Source: Actinomycetospora callitridis (lineage in GTDB: Bacteria; Actinomycetota; Actinomycetes; Mycobacteriales; Pseudonocardiaceae). From it: a DNA stretch of 64,000 nucleotides. The stretch's first letter is position 1, and each line of letters opens with the position of its first letter. Positions 18,259 to 27,509 of the stretch are shown here, piece by piece. Below the pieces are notes generated by a model, which had not been told where the DNA came from, did not search any database, and worked only from the letters and a program-made list of their open reading frames with translations. The stretch is taken from NCBI RefSeq assembly GCF_028737265.1, contig NZ_JAQZAK010000001.1, positions 744,001-808,000 of the forward strand, read 5' to 3'. The translations under genes were made by a program, and so were the position numbers.

Positions 18259-19806
18259 TCAGGCGAGCGACCCTACTCCGGAGTAGGTAGGGGCGGCGCG
18301 GCGGTCGTCCGCGGGGCGGCGGCGCAGGGCCCGGGCGTCGAGGCGCCCGAAGACGTCGTCCTGGGCGGCGAACCCGGCGGCACGGGACGCCGCGAGGTCG
18401 TGCCGGCCGGCGGGGAGCAGGTCGGTCAGCTCGCGGACGCGGTCGCGGTGCTGCGCGGCGCGACGGCGGGCGTAGTGCGCCGCGGAGTCCTTGGTGACCA
18501 TGAACGCCCAGTCGCTCGAGAGCGCCAGCGCGGCCTGGGTCGCGAGGGTGTCGAGGGTGGCGTCGCGGCCCGCGGACGGCGGGGCGCCGTCGACGGCGGC
18601 GAGCAGGCGGCGCGCCACGTCCTCGTTGTCGGCCACGAGGTCGCGCACCGCGAGCCCGTCCCACACCCGCCAGTCCTTGCCCGACCCCCAGGACGACGCG
18701 GGCAGCACCACCGGCTCCTCGACGTGGCCGGCCTCGACCGCGCCGCGCAGGGTCGTCACGCGGACCCCGGCCGCCGGCAGCGCGGCGAGCACCGCCTCGA
18801 GCCACGCGGGACCCTCGTGCCACCAGTGCCCGAACAGCTCGGTGTCGAACGCGCTGACGACCAGGCCCGGCCGCCCCCGCTGCGCCCGCAACGCCTCGAG
18901 CCGCGCCCGGACCACGCCCACGAAGTCCTGCGCGTCGCGCGCCACGGCCGCGGCGGCGCGGGTGGGGTCGTAGGGCTTCTTGTCCCCGGTCGCGACCCGC
19001 CGGCCGGTGACCCGCGCGGACTTGAGGCCGGTGTCGTGGTCGTAGGTGTGGAAGTCGCGGTAGTCGGGGCCGCCCGGGTAGCCCGCGCGCGGCGACCACA
19101 CCCGGTAGGTGACCTCGAGGTCGCGCGCGAAGGCCACGACGTCGGTGCCGTCGACGGGGTGCGCGGCCGCGGTGTCGCCGCGCAGCGCCGGGCCGTCGAC
19201 GAGGAAGCGTTCGACGCCCGCCGCCGCGTAGTCGTGCTCGAGCCCGGGGGTGTAGCCGCACTCGGGCGCCCAGATCCCCGCCGGCCGACGACCCAGGCGC
19301 ACGTCAGCGTCGCGCAGGCCCGCGTCGAGCAGGAACCGCCGCACGCGCCCCGGCAGCAGCGGGGCGAACGGGTGCGTGGCGGGCCCGCCGAGCAGCTCGA
19401 CGACCCCGGCGTCGGCGAGGCGCCCCAGCACGGGCGAGGCGCCGTGGCGCCAGTCGCGCTCGAAGACCTCGAGCGCGTGGGCGGCGGCGCGGTGCTCGCG
19501 GGTCGACAGCGCGGGATCCCGCGCCTCGTGCGCGCGCAACTGCCAGTCCGCGAGCCAGGTGTGCATCGATCGCAGCGCCGCGGGGTGGTCGAGCTGGGCG
19601 GCGAGCACCGGCGTCACGCCGAGGGTGAGCACGTCACGCTGCCCGCGGACGGCCAGGCGCTCGAGGGTCTCGACGACGGGCAGGTAGGCGTGCGCCCACG
19701 CCTGGTAGAGCCAGTCCTCGCCCACCGGCCAGGCGCCGTGGCGCAGCAGCCAGGGCAGGTGGGAGTGCAGGACCAGGCAGAACGTGCCGACCGGTTCCCT
19801 CGACAC
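18259..19806 (-). CDS. GH57 1,4-alpha-glucan branching enzyme (Rv3031-like)
   Basis: A 515-residue GH57 enzyme that introduces alpha-1,6 branches. GH57 motifs are in order: HSHLPW near the N-terminus, GIWAPECGY with the nucleophile Glu182 and SAFDTELFGHWW with the acid/base Asp321, followed by a helical C-terminal domain (ALSSDWAFMVTKDSA). Length and motifs fit the bacterial GH57 branching enzymes, and Rv3031 is the mycobacterial equivalent linked to MGLP. The start ATG 19806 gives MSREPVGTFCLVLHSHLPW. It lies downstream of the Rv3030-like methyltransferase, but a small secreted-protein gene on the other strand now sits between them. Confidence 0.92.
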   Translation of the reverse strand: MSREPVGTFCLVLHSHLPWLLRHGAWPVGEDWLYQAWAHAYLPVVETLERLAVRGQRDVLTLGVTPVLAAQLDHPAALRSMHTWLADWQLRAHEARDPALSTREHRAAAHALEVFERDWRHGASPVLGRLADAGVVELLGGPATHPFAPLLPGRVRRFLLDAGLRDADVRLGRRPAGIWAPECGYTPGLEHDYAAAGVERFLVDGPALRGDTAAAHPVDGTDVVAFARDLEVTYRVWSPRAGYPGGPDYRDFHTYDHDTGLKSARVTGRRVATGDKKPYDPTRAAAAVARDAQDFVGVVRARLEALRAQRGRPGLVVSAFDTELFGHWWHEGPAWLEAVLAALPAAGVRVTTLRGAVEAGHVEEPVVLPASSWGSGKDWRVWDGLAVRDLVADNEDVARRLLAAVDGAPPSAGRDATLDTLATQAALALSSDWAFMVTKDSAAHYARRRAAQHRDRVRELTDLLPAGRHDLAASRAAGFAAQDDVFGRLDARALRRRPADDRRAAPTYSGVGSLA

Positions 19807-19958
19807 GTCCGTCCCTCCCGCCGTCCGACCCCCTCGGTGCGACCCCGACGGCAGAGTTTCCCACCACCCCGGACGGCGGAGCGGCGGCCGGGGCCATCAC
19901 GGGAGCGGGCGCGCCTCGTTGGGCCGTGAGCGTCACCCCCGAACCCGGAAGGGACCCC

Positions 19959-20249
19959 ATGCGGAGCACGTCTCGGATCGTCGCCGGAGCACTCGCCACC
20001 GTCTCGGCGGGCGGTGCCCTCCTCGGGCTCGCCGGCACGGCCGTCGCCTCGCCCGTCCCGGGCGTCCCGGTGACCACCGCCGAGCAGTGCACGGGCGGCG
20101 GCGGGAGGCTGACCGGGGGCGGCCTGACCTGCACCGGCGGCGGCGACACGGGCGACGTGGTGGTCGGCGAGGCCGCGGCGGGCGCGATGCGTCAGGCGCT
20201 GCCCGAGGAGGTCGTCAACCCGGCCCTCACGGCCGTCGGACGGCGCTGA
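19959..20249 (+). CDS. Small secreted glycine-rich protein
   Basis: A 96-residue protein with a clear Sec signal peptide (positively charged MRSTSR, hydrophobic core AGALATVSAGGALLGLAG, cleavage likely after AVA). The mature part is Gly- and Thr-rich with two cysteines in CTGGGGRLTGGGLTC, which could form a disulfide. No family is recognised. I use the ATG at 19959, preceded by GGAAGGGA, rather than the GTG at 19926. Its last 23 bases overlap the 3' end of the methyltransferase gene on the other strand. It interrupts the GH57-methyltransferase pair that is adjacent in mycobacteria. Confidence 0.65.
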   Translation: MRSTSRIVAGALATVSAGGALLGLAGTAVASPVPGVPVTTAEQCTGGGGRLTGGGLTCTGGGDTGDVVVGEAAAGAMRQALPEEVVNPALTAVGRR

Positions 20250-20985
20250 CCAGGAGGTCCAGCGAGGCGTCGACGTCGTCGGCGCGCAGCTCGAAGTCCC
20301 CGGCCGACACCGAGGCCACGTCGGCGGCGAACTGGTCGGGCCACGGTGCCCCGGAGAGCGCGAGCGCGACCTGCGCGTCGATGAGTGAGCCACCGTGGCG
20401 CGCGTCGAGCGCGCGCAGCGCCGGGCCGTGGTGCAGGCCGGTCAGCGACTCCACGGCCAGGCCGGCGTCGGCGACGAGCCCGGCGAGCTCGGGCCCGGTC
20501 AGCTCGCGGGTGTGGAACGGGTTGAGCGGACGGTCCTCGGGCCCGGCGCCGGGCGAGAAGGTCAGCCGATTCGGGGTCGCGCAGAACAGCCGCCCGCCGG
20601 GACGCAGGACGCGCGCGCACTCGGCGAGGAAGCCCGGCTGGTCCCACAGGTGCTCGATCACCTGCAGCGTCACGAGCGCGTCGACCGTCCCGTCGGCCAC
20701 CGGCAGGGCCTGCAGGTCGGCCCGCGTCACGCCCACGGCCGGGTAGCGCGCGGCGACGTGGGCGGCGACGGCCGCGTCCAGCTCGACACCGACCACCCGG
20801 CGGGCCGACGAGGCCAGCAGTGCTGCGCCGTACCCCTCGCCGACCCCGGCGTCGAGCACGACCGCCCCCGCGCACGCGGACGCCAGCGCCAGGTAGACGG
20901 CCTCGTGGCGCCGGAACCAGTAGTTCTCGACGTCCAGCCCGGGCACCGTGCGTTCGCCGGTGAGAGGGAGGCTCACGCCGGCCAT
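20227..20985 (-). CDS. Class I SAM methyltransferase (Rv3030-like)
   Basis: A 252-residue methyltransferase. After a conserved N-terminal stretch (LTGERTVPGLDVENYWFRRH) comes motif I (LDAGVGEGYGAALL), then VVGVELDAAV, TLQVIEHLWDQPG and LRPGGRLFCATPN. Rv3030 in M. tuberculosis has the same neighbours and is a proposed glucan O-methyltransferase for MGLP; that role here is inference from family and position. Start ATG 20985 (MAGVSLPLTG). It is the first gene of the Rv3030-Rv3031-Rv3032-like set, and downstream of it in the mycobacterial order would come fixA, now about 12.6 kb away. Confidence 0.87.
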   Translation of the reverse strand: MAGVSLPLTGERTVPGLDVENYWFRRHEAVYLALASACAGAVVLDAGVGEGYGAALLASSARRVVGVELDAAVAAHVAARYPAVGVTRADLQALPVADGTVDALVTLQVIEHLWDQPGFLAECARVLRPGGRLFCATPNRLTFSPGAGPEDRPLNPFHTRELTGPELAGLVADAGLAVESLTGLHHGPALRALDARHGGSLIDAQVALALSGAPWPDQFAADVASVSAGDFELRADDVDASLDLLVSAVRRP

Positions 20986-21093
20986 CCTGGCAGTCGCGGG
21001 CGCACCCCGTGCCGCTCCCCGTCGAGGCCCGGGTGGGTGTGTGAGGGTCGATCGGGTACGCCGTCGCGAGTCCCCACGAGGAAGGTGCAGACC

Positions 21094-21507
21094 ATGGCCG
21101 CCGAGACGCCGCCGATCACCCAGCAACTGGTCCGGTGGGGGTGGGGTGTCGGCCTGGTGCTCACCGGGACCGGGCACCTCACGGTCGTCCGCGAGGAGTT
21201 CCGGTCGCAGGTGCCGCCCTGGGTACCGATCGACGCCGACGACGTCGTGCTGCTCAGTGGGGCGGCGGAGATCGCGCTCGGTCTCGGGCTGCTCGTCCTG
21301 CCGAAGGAGCGCCGCCGGATGGCGGCGCTGACGGCCGCGTTCCTCGTCGCCGTGTTCCCCGGCAACATCGCGCAGTACCGCCACCGCGTCGACGGTCTCG
21401 GGCTCGACACCGACGGCAAGCGTCTCGGGCGCCTGTTCCTCCAGCCCGTGCTGTGCGCGACCGCGCTGCACGCCGGCGGCCTGCTCCCCGGTGCGCGGCG
21501 CCGCTGA
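21094..21507 (+). CDS. DoxX-like integral membrane protein
   Basis: A 137-residue protein with four hydrophobic segments (about 14-34, 52-70, 76-92 and 112-130) and the DoxX-like features VGLVLTGTGHLTVV and GAAEIALGLGLL. Family members are small membrane proteins, some linked to redox stress; the role of this one is unknown. The ATG at 21094 has a good ribosome site (GAGGAAGG). The gene stands alone, divergent from the Rv3030-like methyltransferase. Confidence 0.75.
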   Translation: MAAETPPITQQLVRWGWGVGLVLTGTGHLTVVREEFRSQVPPWVPIDADDVVLLSGAAEIALGLGLLVLPKERRRMAALTAAFLVAVFPGNIAQYRHRVDGLGLDTDGKRLGRLFLQPVLCATALHAGGLLPGARRR

Positions 21508-21735
21508 GCCCAGCAGGCCTCGGCGACAGGGTGAGCACCCACCGGCGAACGCCACAGAAGGTGACCGAAGGTCACTGTCGACATCGCTGCGTCACTCCGG
21601 CGAGGTCCCCTCGTTGAGTGGTGGTCGTCACCGCACGGGCCGGACCGGGCTCGCTCGGGAGCGACGGGGGGACGTCGCCGGGAGAAGGCGGTCGGGGCGT
21701 CCCGCTCCCCAGATCCAGCCTCCCGAGGAGTCCTG
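21508..21735. other. Intergenic region with a 15-bp palindrome and a 5'-leader stem
   Basis: No gene is visible in these 228 bases. GTGACCGAAGGTCAC (21561-21575) is a perfect 6+6 inverted repeat and a candidate operator. Between about 21659 and 21710 the arms GGGAGCG and CGTCCCGCTCCC could form a leader stem ahead of the secreted-protein gene. Confidence 0.4.
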
Positions 21736-22044
21736 ATGTTGAAGAAGATGGGTGTCGTCACCGTCGGTGTCGCGGCCGGTCTCATGGTGGCCGCCCCGTT
21801 CGCGTCGGCCACCGAGTGCCACGACGACTCCGAGCACCACTCGAGCCACGAGAGCAGCAGCGACAGCGACTGCAACGTCACCGGCGGCAGCGCCACCGCC
21901 GACGGCGGCATCGACGGCGACTCGGCGCTCGGCAACGTCCTCACGCAGGCGCCCGTCGGCGGCGCCAACCTCGGCAACGTCGTCTGCAACCGGATCCTCA
22001 ACGACAACCTCAGCGGCAACGACATCGCCATCAGCGTGCTCTGA
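21736..22044 (+). CDS. Small secreted surface-type protein, His/Ser/Asp-rich then rodlin-like
   Basis: A 102-residue protein with a signal peptide (MLKKMGVVTVGVAAGLMVAA, cleavage after ASA). The mature N-terminus is rich in His, Ser and Asp (ECHDDSEHHSSHESSSDSDC), a possible metal-binding stretch bounded by cysteines. The C-terminus (NVLTQAPVGGANLGNV, then LNDNLSGNDIAISVL) recalls small rodlin/chaplin-like surface proteins of actinobacteria, with a third cysteine; this is a weak resemblance. The ATG has a good site (CCGAGGAG). A strong terminator follows directly. Confidence 0.65.
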   Translation: MLKKMGVVTVGVAAGLMVAAPFASATECHDDSEHHSSHESSSDSDCNVTGGSATADGGIDGDSALGNVLTQAPVGGANLGNVVCNRILNDNLSGNDIAISVL

Positions 22045-22067
22045 GGAGCGCTCCCGAGGTCCACGAC

Positions 22068-22102
22068 CGGGCCCGGCCCCACCGATCGGGGGGCCGGGCC
22101 CG
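22068..22102 (+). terminator. Intrinsic-type terminator hairpin
   Basis: A 13-bp stem (CGGGCCCGGCCCC with its complement) and a short loop, followed by TTGCGTT. It separates the small secreted-protein gene from the iron-regulated operon. Confidence 0.8.
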
Positions 22103-22214
22103 TTGCGTTCCGCGACCGGTGCTGACCCGGAGCTGGCCCGCGTCTACAACACCCCGTGAACGTCCGACTACGCGATGTGGGAGGGCTGACATGGTCGTCG
22201 CCGCATCCGTCTGG

Positions 22215-22233
22215 TTAGGTTAGGGTTTCCTAA
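22215..22233. promoter_or_regulatory. IdeR/DtxR iron box 1
   Basis: TTAGGTTAGGGTTTCCTAA agrees with the IdeR/DtxR consensus TTAGGTTAGGCTAACCTAA at 16 of 19 positions. It lies 28 bases ahead of the monooxygenase start, where iron-loaded IdeR would block the promoter. It would control the operon from 22262 to 30311. Confidence 0.9.
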
Positions 22234-22261
22234 CGATCTTGTGTCGACGTCGGGGAGAACG

Positions 22262-23707
22262 ATGAATCGCGAACCGGGATCGCCCGGGGATGTCGTCGAC
22301 GTCCTCGGGGTGGGGTTCGGGCCCTCGAACCTCGCGCTGGCCCTGGCGGTGCAGGAGCACAACGAACGCACGCCCGACTCCTCGCGGATCCGCGCCTCGT
22401 TCGTCGAGCAGCAGGCCGCCTTCGGCTGGCACCGCGGGATGCTCCTCGACGGGGCCACCATGCAGGTGTCGTTCCTCAAGGACCTCGTGACGATGCGGGA
22501 CCCGACGAGCCCGCGGTCGTACCTCAACTACCTGCAGGGCCAGGGCCGGCTGGCCGACTTCATCAACAACAAGTCGCTGTTCCCCTCGCGGGTCGAGTTC
22601 CACGACTACCTCGAGTGGTGCGCCGCCGACGTCCGCCACCTCGTCTCGTACGGGACGCGGGCGGTCGCGGTGCACCCCGTGACCGGGCCCGACGGCGAGA
22701 TCGACCAGATCGACGTCGTCCTGCGCGACGCCCAGGGAGACGGCGCCGGCTCCCGCGTCGTGCGCACCCGCAACCTCGTGCTCGCCACCGGCCTGGTGCC
22801 GTGGCTGCCCGAGGGCGTCCAGCGCGGCAGGAGGATCTGGCACAACAGCGAGCTGCTCTCCCGCCTGGGCGAGCTCCCGCCCGTCGGTCCGCGCCGCCGC
22901 CGCTACGTCGTCATCGGCGCCGGGCAGAGCGCGGCGGAGACGACGGCGCACCTGCACGACCGCGAGGACGCGGCCGAGGTGCACTCCGTGTTCTCCCGCT
23001 ACGGCTACAGCCCGGCCGACGACACGTCGTTCGCCAACCGCATCTTCGATCCCGAGGCGGTCGACCACTTCTTCGCGGCCTCCGGCGAGGTCAAGCAGAT
23101 GCTGCTCGACTACCACGCCAACACGAACTACTCGGTGGTCGACCCGGAGCTGATCGCCGAGCTCTACCGGCGCGCCTACCAGGAGCAGGTCCGCGGGCCG
23201 CGGCGCCTGCACGTGCACGGGGCGTCGCGGGTGTCGAGCGTGCGCTCCCCGGACCCGGACGTCGACGGCGACGGGCCCGGAGCGGGTGCCGACGGCCCCG
23301 ACATCGAGGTCGACGTCGAGGTCCTGACCACCGGCCACCACCACACGATCACCGCCGACGTCGTCGTCTACGCCACCGGCTACCGGCCGATCGACCCCAG
23401 CGGGCTGCTCGGCGACGTCGGCGCCTGGTGCCGGCGGGCCGACGACGGCGAGCTGCTGGTCGACCGCGACTACCGGCTGCACACCGTCGAGCCGCTCACG
23501 GCCGGCGTCTACCTGCAGGGACCCACCGAGCACACCCACGGCATCAGCTCCACGCTGCTCTCGACCACGGCCGTGCGGGCGGGCGAGATCCTCGACTCGG
23601 TGCTCGGGCACCGGCGTCCCGAGCCCGACCTGCCGGTCGCCCACGAGAGCGGCGAGCCCGCGACCGTCGGGCAGCGGTGGGGCGACCCGGGGGTGGTGAC
23701 GTCGTGA
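22262..23707 (+). CDS. L-ornithine/L-lysine N-monooxygenase (SidA/IucD/PvdA type), siderophore
   Basis: Flavin-dependent N-hydroxylase that makes the hydroxylamine group of hydroxamate siderophores. The 481-residue protein has the FAD site GVGFGPSNLALAL, the conserved FLKDLVTMRDPTS, the NADPH site VIGAGQSAAET and the C-terminal ATGY motif (VVYATGYRP). Substrate choice between ornithine, lysine and a diamine cannot be decided by eye. The ATG at 22262 has a GGGGAGA ribosome site; a GTG at 22241 is also in frame. It is the first gene after iron box 1 and overlaps dhbA by 4 bases. No N-acyl- or N-formyltransferase gene is present to acylate its product. Confidence 0.9.
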   Translation: MNREPGSPGDVVDVLGVGFGPSNLALALAVQEHNERTPDSSRIRASFVEQQAAFGWHRGMLLDGATMQVSFLKDLVTMRDPTSPRSYLNYLQGQGRLADFINNKSLFPSRVEFHDYLEWCAADVRHLVSYGTRAVAVHPVTGPDGEIDQIDVVLRDAQGDGAGSRVVRTRNLVLATGLVPWLPEGVQRGRRIWHNSELLSRLGELPPVGPRRRRYVVIGAGQSAAETTAHLHDREDAAEVHSVFSRYGYSPADDTSFANRIFDPEAVDHFFAASGEVKQMLLDYHANTNYSVVDPELIAELYRRAYQEQVRGPRRLHVHGASRVSSVRSPDPDVDGDGPGAGADGPDIEVDVEVLTTGHHHTITADVVVYATGYRPIDPSGLLGDVGAWCRRADDGELLVDRDYRLHTVEPLTAGVYLQGPTEHTHGISSTLLSTTAVRAGEILDSVLGHRRPEPDLPVAHESGEPATVGQRWGDPGVVTS

Positions 23708-24465
23708 CGGCCCTCGTGACGGGAGCCGCCGGCGGCATCGGGCTCGCTGTCTGCCGGCGCCTCGCCGACGCCGGCGCACCGGTCGCGCTGCTCGACCGCG
23801 ACGCCGAGGCCGTCGAGGCGGCCGCCGCGACCGTGCGCGAGCACGGCGGCACCGCGGTCGCGGTGCCCGCCGACGTCACCGACGCGGCTGCCGTCGAGAA
23901 GGCGGTGGACGCCGCCGAGGAGGCGCTGGGGCCGCTGGACACGCTGGTCAACGTCGCCGGCGTCCTGCACGTCGGCCGGGTCACCGAGCTCGACGACGCC
24001 GACTGGCGGCACTGCCTCGATGTCAACGCCACCGGCGTCATGCACGCCTGCCGCGCCGTCGGCGCGCGGCTCGCCGACCGCGGACGCGGCTCCGTCGTCA
24101 CCGTCGCGTCCAACGCCGCCGGCGTCCCGCGCACGGGGATGGCCGCGTACGCCGCGTCGAAGGCGGCCGCGGTGGCCCTCACGCGCGTCCTGGGCCTCGA
24201 GCTCGCCGGGCAGGGCGTGCGCGCCAACGTCGTGTGCCCGGGCTCCACCGACACCGGGATGCTCGAGGCGATGGGCGACCTGCCCGCCGACCACGCCGCC
24301 CTCGTCCGCGGTTCGGCCGAGACGTTCAAGCTCGGCATCCCCCTCGGGCGGATCGCCGACCCGCAGGACGTGGCCGAGGTCGTCGCGTTCCTCGCCTCCG
24401 ACGCCGCCCGTCACGTCACCTTCCAGACCGTCTACGTCGACGGCGGGGCCTCCCTCGGGCCCTGA
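23704..24465 (+). CDS. dhbA: 2,3-dihydro-2,3-dihydroxybenzoate dehydrogenase
   Basis: Short-chain dehydrogenase that makes 2,3-dihydroxybenzoate (DHB) from its dihydro precursor with NAD+ (EntA/DhbA). The 253-residue protein has the cofactor site TGAAGGIG, the NVAG motif, catalytic Ser (VASNAAG region) and YAASK. The C-terminal FKLGIPLGRIADPQD is a hallmark of this branch of the family. The GTG start at 23704 overlaps the monooxygenase stop. A 75-base gap with no visible signal separates it from dhbC. Confidence 0.93.
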   Translation: MTALVTGAAGGIGLAVCRRLADAGAPVALLDRDAEAVEAAAATVREHGGTAVAVPADVTDAAAVEKAVDAAEEALGPLDTLVNVAGVLHVGRVTELDDADWRHCLDVNATGVMHACRAVGARLADRGRGSVVTVASNAAGVPRTGMAAYAASKAAAVALTRVLGLELAGQGVRANVVCPGSTDTGMLEAMGDLPADHAALVRGSAETFKLGIPLGRIADPQDVAEVVAFLASDAARHVTFQTVYVDGGASLGP

Positions 24466-24540
24466 GCCGACCTCTCCGCCACCGCTGCCGTCCCCGCACG
24501 CCCGACCACAGCCCTCGGCCCGCATCGTGAGAGGACCCCG

Positions 24541-25791
24541 ATGACCAGCACCCCGACCAGCGCCGGTCCGGAGCTCGAGCCCGTGGGGGACGACGTGTCG
24601 GTCGACGTCCCGCCCGGCCCCGGTTCCGGTCCGGGGGCCTTCCTCTTCTCCACCCGCGAGGTGACGCTGCGGACCACGGGGGTGCGGACCCGCGTCCCGG
24701 ACGCCTCGCCGGGCTCCGTGGGTGCGATGGCCGCGGCGACGCTCGCGGCCGAGCGGGCGGCCGGCAACCCCGATCCACTGGTGGTGGGGGCGGTCGGGTT
24801 CGCGCCCGGCGAGGCCCGCCTCGTGGTCCCGGGGCACGTCCACCGCACGCCGACCATCGCGCGTCAGGAGAGCGACGCCCCGCCCGCGCCGCCGCTGAAC
24901 GCGCCGCCCTCGGCGCCCGCGTCGGTGGGCACCCGGTGGGATTTCCGCGCCGAGCCGCCGCCGCCGCGCTACGCGGCCGCGGTGCGCCGCGCGCTGGAGA
25001 TGATCGCCGAGGGTGACCTGGAGAAGGTCGTGCTCGCCCGCGCGGCGACGCTCACCGCGCCCGCGCCCCTCGACCTGGCCGTGATCCTCGAGCGCCTCGC
25101 CGCCCGCAACCCCAGGGGCTACGTGTTCGCCGCGGACGTCACCGACCCGGCAGATGGCCCCGTTCCCCGGACCCTCGTCGGCAACAGCCCGGAGCTGCTC
25201 GCGGCCCGGCGCGGCGACCTCGTCGTGTCCCACCCGCTCGCCGGGACGGCCCCGCGATGCCCCGACCCCGACGAGGACGCCCGCCGCGGCGAGGAGCTCG
25301 CGTCGTCGGCCAAGAACCTGCGCGAGCACGCGCTCGTCGTCGACCGGGTCGCCGAGCGGCTCGCGCCCTACTGCACGTCGCTGGAGGTCCCGGCCGCCCC
25401 GAGCGTCACCCGGACCGCCTCCCTGTGGCACCTCGGCACCCGCATCGAGGGCACGCTGCGCGACCCCGCGCCGACCTCGTTGCAGCTCGCCGAGGCGCTG
25501 CACCCCACGCCCGCCGTGTGCGGGGAGCCGACCGACGCCGCCCGTGCGGCCATCGAGGAGCTCGAGGAGTTCCCCCGCGGCTTCTACTCCGGCCTCGTCG
25601 GCTGGTGCGACGCCGACGGCGACGGCGAGTGGGCGGTCACGATCCGCTGCGCCGAGGTCGCCGGGCGCGCGGTGCGCGTCTACGCGGGGGCCGGGGTCGT
25701 CGAGGGCTCCCGCCCCGAGGCGGAGCTGGCGGAGACCAGCGCCAAGTTCCGCACGCTGCTCTCGGCGCTCGGGCTGGAGGCGACGCCGTGA
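24541..25791 (+). CDS. dhbC: Isochorismate synthase
   Basis: Converts chorismate to isochorismate, the first committed step of DHB synthesis (EntC/DhbC/MenF family, Mg2+-dependent). The 416-residue protein has the family motifs [54 protein letters not shown] and FYSGLVGW, and ends with [16 protein letters not shown]. The N-terminal 30 residues are Pro/Gly-rich. The ATG at 24541 has a GAGAGGA ribosome site. It overlaps dhbE by 4 bases. Confidence 0.95.
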   Translation: MTSTPTSAGPELEPVGDDVSVDVPPGPGSGPGAFLFSTREVTLRTTGVRTRVPDASPGSVGAMAAATLAAERAAGNPDPLVVGAVGFAPGEARLVVPGHVHRTPTIARQESDAPPAPPLNAPPSAPASVGTRWDFRAEPPPPRYAAAVRRALEMIAEGDLEKVVLARAATLTAPAPLDLAVILERLAARNPRGYVFAADVTDPADGPVPRTLVGNSPELLAARRGDLVVSHPLAGTAPRCPDPDEDARRGEELASSAKNLREHALVVDRVAERLAPYCTSLEVPAAPSVTRTASLWHLGTRIEGTLRDPAPTSLQLAEALHPTPAVCGEPTDAARAAIEELEEFPRGFYSGLVGWCDADGDGEWAVTIRCAEVAGRAVRVYAGAGVVEGSRPEAELAETSAKFRTLLSALGLEATP

Positions 25792-27509
25792 CGACCACCG
25801 CCCGCCCCGTGGAGGAGGGCGTCGTCCCGTACCCGCCGGAGGTCGCCGAGCGCTACCGGGCCGCGGGCTACTGGACCGGCCAGACCTTCGCCGGCCTGCT
25901 CGACGCCGCCGTCGCCGTGCACGGCCCGCGCACGGCCGTCGTCGGCACCGGCCCCTCGGGACCGCAGCGCTGGACCTACGACGAGCTCGACGCCCGCGCC
26001 CGCGGACTGGCCGCCGGGCTGGGCGAGCTCGGTGTGGCCCCGGGCGACCGCGTCGTCGTGTGGCTGCCGAACGTGCCCGAGTACCTCGAGGTCGTCTTCG
26101 CGCTGTTCCGCCTGGGCGCCCTGCCGGTGTTCGCGCTGCCCGCGCACCGCGCCAGCGAGATCCGCTACTTCGCCGAGCACGCGGAGGCGACCGCGATCGT
26201 GACCGTCGGCCGGCACGACCGCTTCGACCACGCCGCGGCGGCGCTCGAGGTCGCCGCGGCCGTCGACTCCGTGCGCCACGTGGTGATCGCCGCGCCGTCC
26301 GCCGGTGAGGTGCCGTCCGGCGTCGTCACCCTCGGCTCGCTGCGCCGCACCCCGCCCGGCGCCCTGCCAGGCGACGACGCCGACCCGTCGTCGATCGCGT
26401 TCCTGCAGCTCTCGGGCGGGACCACGGGCCTGCCCAAGCTGATCCCGCGCACCCACGACGACTACCTGTACAGCGTCCGGGCCAGCGCGGAGATCTGCGG
26501 GCTGACGCCGGACACGGTGTACCTCGCGGCCCTGCCCGCCTCGCACAACTTCACGATGAGCTCGCCGGGCCTGCTCGGCGTGGTCCACGCCGGCGGCACC
26601 TCGGTGCTCGCGCCCTCGCCGGACGCCGACACGTGCTTCGGGCTGATCGAGGCCGAGGGCGTCACGCTGGCCGCGGTCGTGCCGCCGCTGGCGGCGGCGT
26701 GGGTGCAGGCCGCCTCGTCGACCGCGCGGGACCTCTCGAGCCTGCAGGAGCTGCAGGTCGGCGGGGCCAAGTGCGCCGCGGAGCTCGCACGGAAGATCGG
26801 GCCCGTGCTGGGGGCGCGCCTGCAGCAGGTCTTCGGGATGGCCGAGGGGCTGGTCAACTACACCCGCGCCGACGACCCGGACGACGTCGTCGTCGAGACC
26901 CAGGGCCGCCCCATCTCCCCGGACGACGAGATCCGCGTGGTCGTGCCGGACGACCCCGAGGAGCGCGACGTCGCCCCGGGCGAGGTGGGCGCGCTGCTGA
27001 CCCGCGGGCCGTACACGATCCGCGGCTACTACCGCGCGGCGGAGCACAACGCGACGGCCTTCACCGCCGACGGCTTCTACCGCACCGGCGACCTGGTCCG
27101 GCTCGATCCGGGCGGCAACATCATCGTCTCGGGGCGGGTGAAGGAGCAGATCAACCGCGGCGGCGAGAAGATCGCGGCCGAGGAGGTGGAGAACCACCTG
27201 CTCGCCCACCCCGACGTCGTCGACGCCGCCGTCGTCGGCGTGCCGGACGACTTCCTCGGCGAGCGCACCCGCGCCTACGTCATCCCGGTGCCCGACCGGG
27301 AGCCCCCGCGCCCCGCGGTGCTGCGCCGCTTCGTGCGCGACCGCGGCGTCGCCGCCTACAAGGTGCCCGACACCGTCGAGGTGGTCGGCGCCTTCCCCGC
27401 GACCGGCGTGGGCAAGACCAGCCGCGGGGCGCTGCGGGCCGCGCTGGCCGACCACGCGCGCCGCCCGACACCCGGAGCCCCCGACCCCGACGAGGAGAGC
27501 CCGTCGTGA
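25788..27509 (+). CDS. dhbE: 2,3-dihydroxybenzoate-AMP ligase
   Basis: Stand-alone adenylation enzyme (EntE/DhbE/BasE) that activates DHB and loads it on an aryl carrier domain. The 573-residue protein shows the P-loop-like [16 protein letters not shown], the DHB-pocket segment [31 protein letters not shown], the hinge [14 protein letters not shown] and the catalytic lysine in GVGKTSRG. The GTG at 25788 overlaps the dhbC stop. No amino-acid adenylation domain occurs anywhere in the window, so this is the only activating enzyme of the locus. Confidence 0.95.
   Translation: MTTTARPVEEGVVPYPPEVAERYRAAGYWTGQTFAGLLDAAVAVHGPRTAVVGTGPSGPQRWTYDELDARARGLAAGLGELGVAPGDRVVVWLPNVPEYLEVVFALFRLGALPVFALPAHRASEIRYFAEHAEATAIVTVGRHDRFDHAAAALEVAAAVDSVRHVVIAAPSAGEVPSGVVTLGSLRRTPPGALPGDDADPSSIAFLQLSGGTTGLPKLIPRTHDDYLYSVRASAEICGLTPDTVYLAALPASHNFTMSSPGLLGVVHAGGTSVLAPSPDADTCFGLIEAEGVTLAAVVPPLAAAWVQAASSTARDLSSLQELQVGGAKCAAELARKIGPVLGARLQQVFGMAEGLVNYTRADDPDDVVVETQGRPISPDDEIRVVVPDDPEERDVAPGEVGALLTRGPYTIRGYYRAAEHNATAFTADGFYRTGDLVRLDPGGNIIVSGRVKEQINRGGEKIAAEEVENHLLAHPDVVDAAVVGVPDDFLGERTRAYVIPVPDREPPRPAVLRRFVRDRGVAAYKVPDTVEVVGAFPATGVGKTSRGALRAALADHARRPTPGAPDPDEESPS

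Noticed and set aside
20973..22082. Long - strand frame over the DoxX-like and secreted-protein genes
   Set aside because: Low-complexity Ser/Arg/Pro composition without motifs; the + strand genes have signal peptides, membrane segments and ribosome sites.
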